A stretch of DNA of 5,733 nucleotides. It comes from Desulfobacca acetoxidans. GTDB taxonomy: Bacteria; Desulfobacterota; Desulfobaccia; Desulfobaccales; 0-14-0-80-60-11. The notes beneath the pieces were generated by a model. The model worked only from the letters and a program-made list of their open reading frames with translations. It was not told the DNA's origin and did no database searches. Below are positions 3,628-5,733 of the stretch, piece after piece. How positions within the stretch are numbered: the stretch's first letter is position 1; each line of letters begins with the position of its first letter. The stretch covers positions 1 through 5,733 of the forward strand of contig DYJG01000195.1 in NCBI GenBank assembly GCA_020723225.1, written 5' to 3'. Made by a program: the position numbers and the translations under genes.

Positions 3628-5595
3628 GCCCTGCCGCAACTCGGCAATCCGCGCCACCAGCTCCGGGGCCTGCAGGTCCTCGATATCGATATATCGCCCG
3701 CCTAAGATCTTGCTCAATTCCGGCAGGCAGCCGAAGTCGATCATGGGGGTGTGGACTTCGGTGTCCAGGACCAGGGTGTTGATGTTCAGGGAGCGGAGTT
3801 TCACGGCCAGCTTCTTGGTCTCCTCCATGGCCGGCGCCCCGGTGAGGGAGATGTTGGCCTTGCCGTCGGTGATCAGGACCAGGAGGAAGGCGTCCTTGGG
3901 GTGCTTCAGTTTTTCCTGGTTAATCGTCTCAAAGGCCAGATGCAGAGCGTGGGGCAGCGGCGTCTTGCCGCCGGTGGGCAGGTGCTCCAGGTGTTGGCGC
4001 GCGGTCTCCACGCTGTTGGTGAAGGGCAGGGCCAATTCCGCGTTCTGGCCCCGGAAGGTGATGAGCCCCACCCGCTCCCGTTTCTGGTAGGCGTCGATCA
4101 AGAGGGAGAGGATGGCGGCCTTGGTTTCGGCCATGCGCTCCTTAGCGCCCATGGAGCCGCTGGCGTCCACCACCAGGAGGATGTGGTGGCCGATGCGCTT
4201 TTCCCGGACCTTGTGGCGCACGTCCGGAGGGGCCACGGCCAGGGCCAGGTTGCCCTTGTCCCGGAAGGCCTGGTAAGGCGCGGCGGCCCGCAAGGTCGCG
4301 TCCAGGGCCAAATCCGGCGCGCCCTTGGGCGAGGGGGTGGAGCGCACGTAGCGGCCGCTTTTGTCTTCGGTGGGGGCTTGGGTGCGGCGGCCCAGGGCCT
4401 TCTTGGGGATGCGGTCCGGGGGCAGGTCCAGGGGCTTCACCGGGAAAGCCGCGGAGGGTGCGAAGACCACTTCCTTCATGCCCGGGTCTTGGCTGGAACG
4501 TTGAGCCGCGTCCTGTTGTGAGTCGGGGCCGGTGGGGGTATGGGTCCGGTGCTTCAGGCTCTCCTGGTGTTGCTTGAGGCTTTCCTCCAGTTTTTCCAGG
4601 TCCATCCGCCGGTCGCTCAGGGGCTTGCGCCGCAGGCGGTGGGGCAGCACCAGTTCGGCGGCCTCCCGCACCTCCCCAGGCCCGGCCTCCTCCCGGCCGT
4701 AATAGGCCGCCAGGGCCAGAGCCACTTTCAGCATATAGATGTCGGCCCGGTGGCCGTCCACGCCCTGGTCCAGGCAGATGCGGGAGATGAGTTGAAGCAG
4801 TCCTTCTTCGGAACTGACCTTTGGCAGGCGCTCCCGGGCGGACAGGATCGCCTGGCGCAGCTTCTCCTGCTCCGGCTGCCACTTATGGGAAAACCCCTCC
4901 GGGTCCTTTTCGTAGTCCAGCCAGCGCTGCACCACGGCGATACGGTCCTCCAGGTCCTTTAGCCCGGTCACTTCCACGCAGAGGCCGAAGCGGTCCAGGA
5001 GTTGGGGCCTGAGCTCCCCTTCCTCCGGATTCATGGTGCCCACCAGGATGAAGCGGGCCGGATGCACGAAGGAGACGCCCTCCCGCTCCACCACGTTGAT
5101 CCCCATGGCCGCGGCGTCCAGGAGCACGTCCACCAGGTGGTCGTCCAGGAGATTGACTTCGTCCACGTAAAGGATGCCCCGGTTGGCCGCGGCCAGAATG
5201 CCCGGCTCGAAGTGCCTCTCCCCGCTTTTGATGGCCTTTTCCAGGTCGATGGTGCCCAGGAGCCGGTCCTCCGTGGTGCCGAGCGGCAGATCCACCACGG
5301 CCATGGGCCGCTCCCGGATCACCGGTTTTTGGCCCGCGGACACGCGGCCCCGGCAGGCGTCGCACATGGTCTCGCTCGCTTCCGGGTCGCAGTTGAAGGG
5401 GCAATCCGCCACCATGCGGATGGGGGGCAGCAAGGCGGCCAGACCCCGGGCCGCGGTGGATTTGGCCGTGCCCTTTTCCCCCCGGATCAGCACCCCGCCG
5501 CTAAGGGGATTAATGGCGTTTAAGATCAGGGCTTTTTTCAGGCGCTCCTGGTCCACCAGGGCGGCGAAGGGAAAAACCGGGCGTTTATAGGCCAT
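3625..5595 (-). CDS. Fused ChlI-ChlD type AAA+/VWA metal chelatase subunit (putative magnesium or cobalt chelatase)
   Basis: This 656-residue motor of the tetrapyrrole metal chelatases uses ATP hydrolysis to drive metal insertion by a large CobN/BchH-type subunit, absent here. Residues about 1-327 are the ChlI AAA+ domain: Walker A GEKGTAKST (39-47), Walker B GILYVDE (140-146), sensor-1 Asn189 and arginine-finger region in MNPEEGELRPQLLDRFG (188-204), and sensor-2-like Arg283. Residues 328-470 are a charged, proline-rich ChlD-like linker with a short coiled coil (about 332-349). Residues about 471-656 are a von Willebrand A domain with a complete MIDAS: DASGS (477-481), Thr545 and Asp577 in ITDG. 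Cys65, Cys69, Cys78 and Cys81 form a possible metal-binding insert that classical BchI lacks. Start 5595 has GGAG five bases upstream and the family-typical entry (RPVFPFAALVDQE). The metal is undecided: cobalt for cobalamin is likelier than magnesium unless the host is phototrophic. Confidence 0.92.
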   Translation of the reverse strand: MAYKRPVFPFAALVDQERLKKALILNAINPLSGGVLIRGEKGTAKSTAARGLAALLPPIRMVADCPFNCDPEASETMCDACRGRVSAGQKPVIRERPMAVVDLPLGTTEDRLLGTIDLEKAIKSGERHFEPGILAAANRGILYVDEVNLLDDHLVDVLLDAAAMGINVVEREGVSFVHPARFILVGTMNPEEGELRPQLLDRFGLCVEVTGLKDLEDRIAVVQRWLDYEKDPEGFSHKWQPEQEKLRQAILSARERLPKVSSEEGLLQLISRICLDQGVDGHRADIYMLKVALALAAYYGREEAGPGEVREAAELVLPHRLRRKPLSDRRMDLEKLEESLKQHQESLKHRTHTPTGPDSQQDAAQRSSQDPGMKEVVFAPSAAFPVKPLDLPPDRIPKKALGRRTQAPTEDKSGRYVRSTPSPKGAPDLALDATLRAAAPYQAFRDKGNLALAVAPPDVRHKVREKRIGHHILLVVDASGSMGAKERMAETKAAILSLLIDAYQKRERVGLITFRGQNAELALPFTNSVETARQHLEHLPTGGKTPLPHALHLAFETINQEKLKHPKDAFLLVLITDGKANISLTGAPAMEETKKLAVKLRSLNINTLVLDTEVHTPMIDFGCLPELSKILGGRYIDIEDLQAPELVARIAELRQG

Positions 5596-5600
5596 GCAGA

Positions 5601-5604
5601 CTCC
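5601..5604 (-). promoter_or_regulatory. Ribosome-binding site deciding the chelatase start
   Basis: On the minus strand GGAG lies five bases before ATG 5595. An in-frame ATG at 5685 would add 30 residues rich in Phe, Leu and Cys, read through the heptad repeat tract, and is rejected. Confidence 0.7.
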
Positions 5605-5616
5605 GCATAGAAAGTT

Positions 5617-5733
5617 AAGTAAAAAGTAAAAAGTAAAAAGGCAAAAAATTTGAAGCCGATGAGATCGCTCGCACCATTGGCGCAATAATCGTAAATGTAA
5701 CTTTTTACCTTTTTACTTTTTACTTTTGCCTTA
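5617..5733. repeat. AAGTAAA heptad tract and its inverted copy upstream of the chelatase gene
   Basis: AAGTAAA x3 plus AAGGCAA (5617-5644) faces a T-rich copy (5701-5729) made of CTTTTTA units. The 20 bases at 5622-5641 are the perfect reverse complement of 5708-5727, separated by a 66-base non-repeated spacer (5642-5707). The structure sits in the leader or promoter region of the chelatase gene and may extend past the window edge. No promoter could be called in it. Confidence 0.85.

Noticed and set aside
3751..4521. Long + strand open frame opposite the chelatase gene, with others at 4540-4962 and 5002-5523
   Set aside because: These are antisense shadows of a GC-rich gene, with Gly/Gln/His/Val-rich low-complexity translations and no recognisable domains.
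4142..4882. Minus-strand 246-codon frame overlapping the chelatase gene
   Set aside because: Its Pro/Gly/Arg-rich translation is typical of an out-of-frame reading of high-GC coding DNA; the chelatase frame carries all motifs.
5596..5685. 30-residue N-terminal extension of the chelatase protein
   Set aside because: It is translated largely from the AAGTAAA heptad tract, has no homology to the family, and the start at 5595 has its own GGAG site.
5642..5707. Small RNA or tRNA in the core between the inverted heptads
   Set aside because: No cloverleaf, CCA-adjacent stem or other RNA signature could be found.

Overview
The window is GC-rich in its genes and clearly more AT-rich and repeat-laden between them. 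The gene families fit an anaerobic or microaerophilic bacterium with sulfur and tetrapyrrole metabolism: an ADP-forming acyl-CoA synthetase (ATP-grasp part), a Prx6-type peroxiredoxin, a rhodanese fused to a ferritin-like diiron domain, and a fused ChlI-ChlD type chelatase. A deltaproteobacterial (Desulfobacterota) host is my best guess. This is inferred from gene content and the style of the intergenic repeats; no taxonomic marker is present.

Layout. Positions 3-578 (+) hold the C-terminal 191 residues of an ATP-grasp acyl-CoA synthetase, cut by the window edge. 761-1414 (+) is a peroxiredoxin. 1623-1847 (+) is a small winged-helix protein, and 1892-2740 (+) a rhodanese/ferritin-like fusion. 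3179-3475 (+) is a small exported, highly charged protein. 3625-5595 (-) is a 656-residue AAA+/VWA chelatase-type protein, convergent with the small exported gene. No tRNA, rRNA, CRISPR array or transposase gene was seen.

The genes do not form a tight operon. Gaps of 44 to 438 bases separate them, and nearly every gap contains short tandem repeats with a 7-base period. The heptad word differs from gap to gap (AGCTNTC, AACGGAA, ACSAAAA, AAGTRAT, AAGTAAA and others). Some heptad tracts run right up to start codons that lack a Shine-Dalgarno sequence. One tract supplies the last codons and stop of the rhodanese/ferritin gene. Another gap carries a near-perfect 32-base inverted repeat. The 438-base gap 2741-3178 is a patchwork of palindromes of types dispersed in many bacterial genomes.

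Functionally, the peroxiredoxin, the rhodanese/diiron fusion and the small DNA-binding-like protein make a plausible oxidative and sulfur stress neighbourhood. The chelatase-type protein would power metal insertion into a tetrapyrrole (cobalt, magnesium or nickel) with a large CobN/BchH-type subunit that is not in this window. The strongest unexplained signal is the shared 7-base periodicity of otherwise different intergenic sequences.
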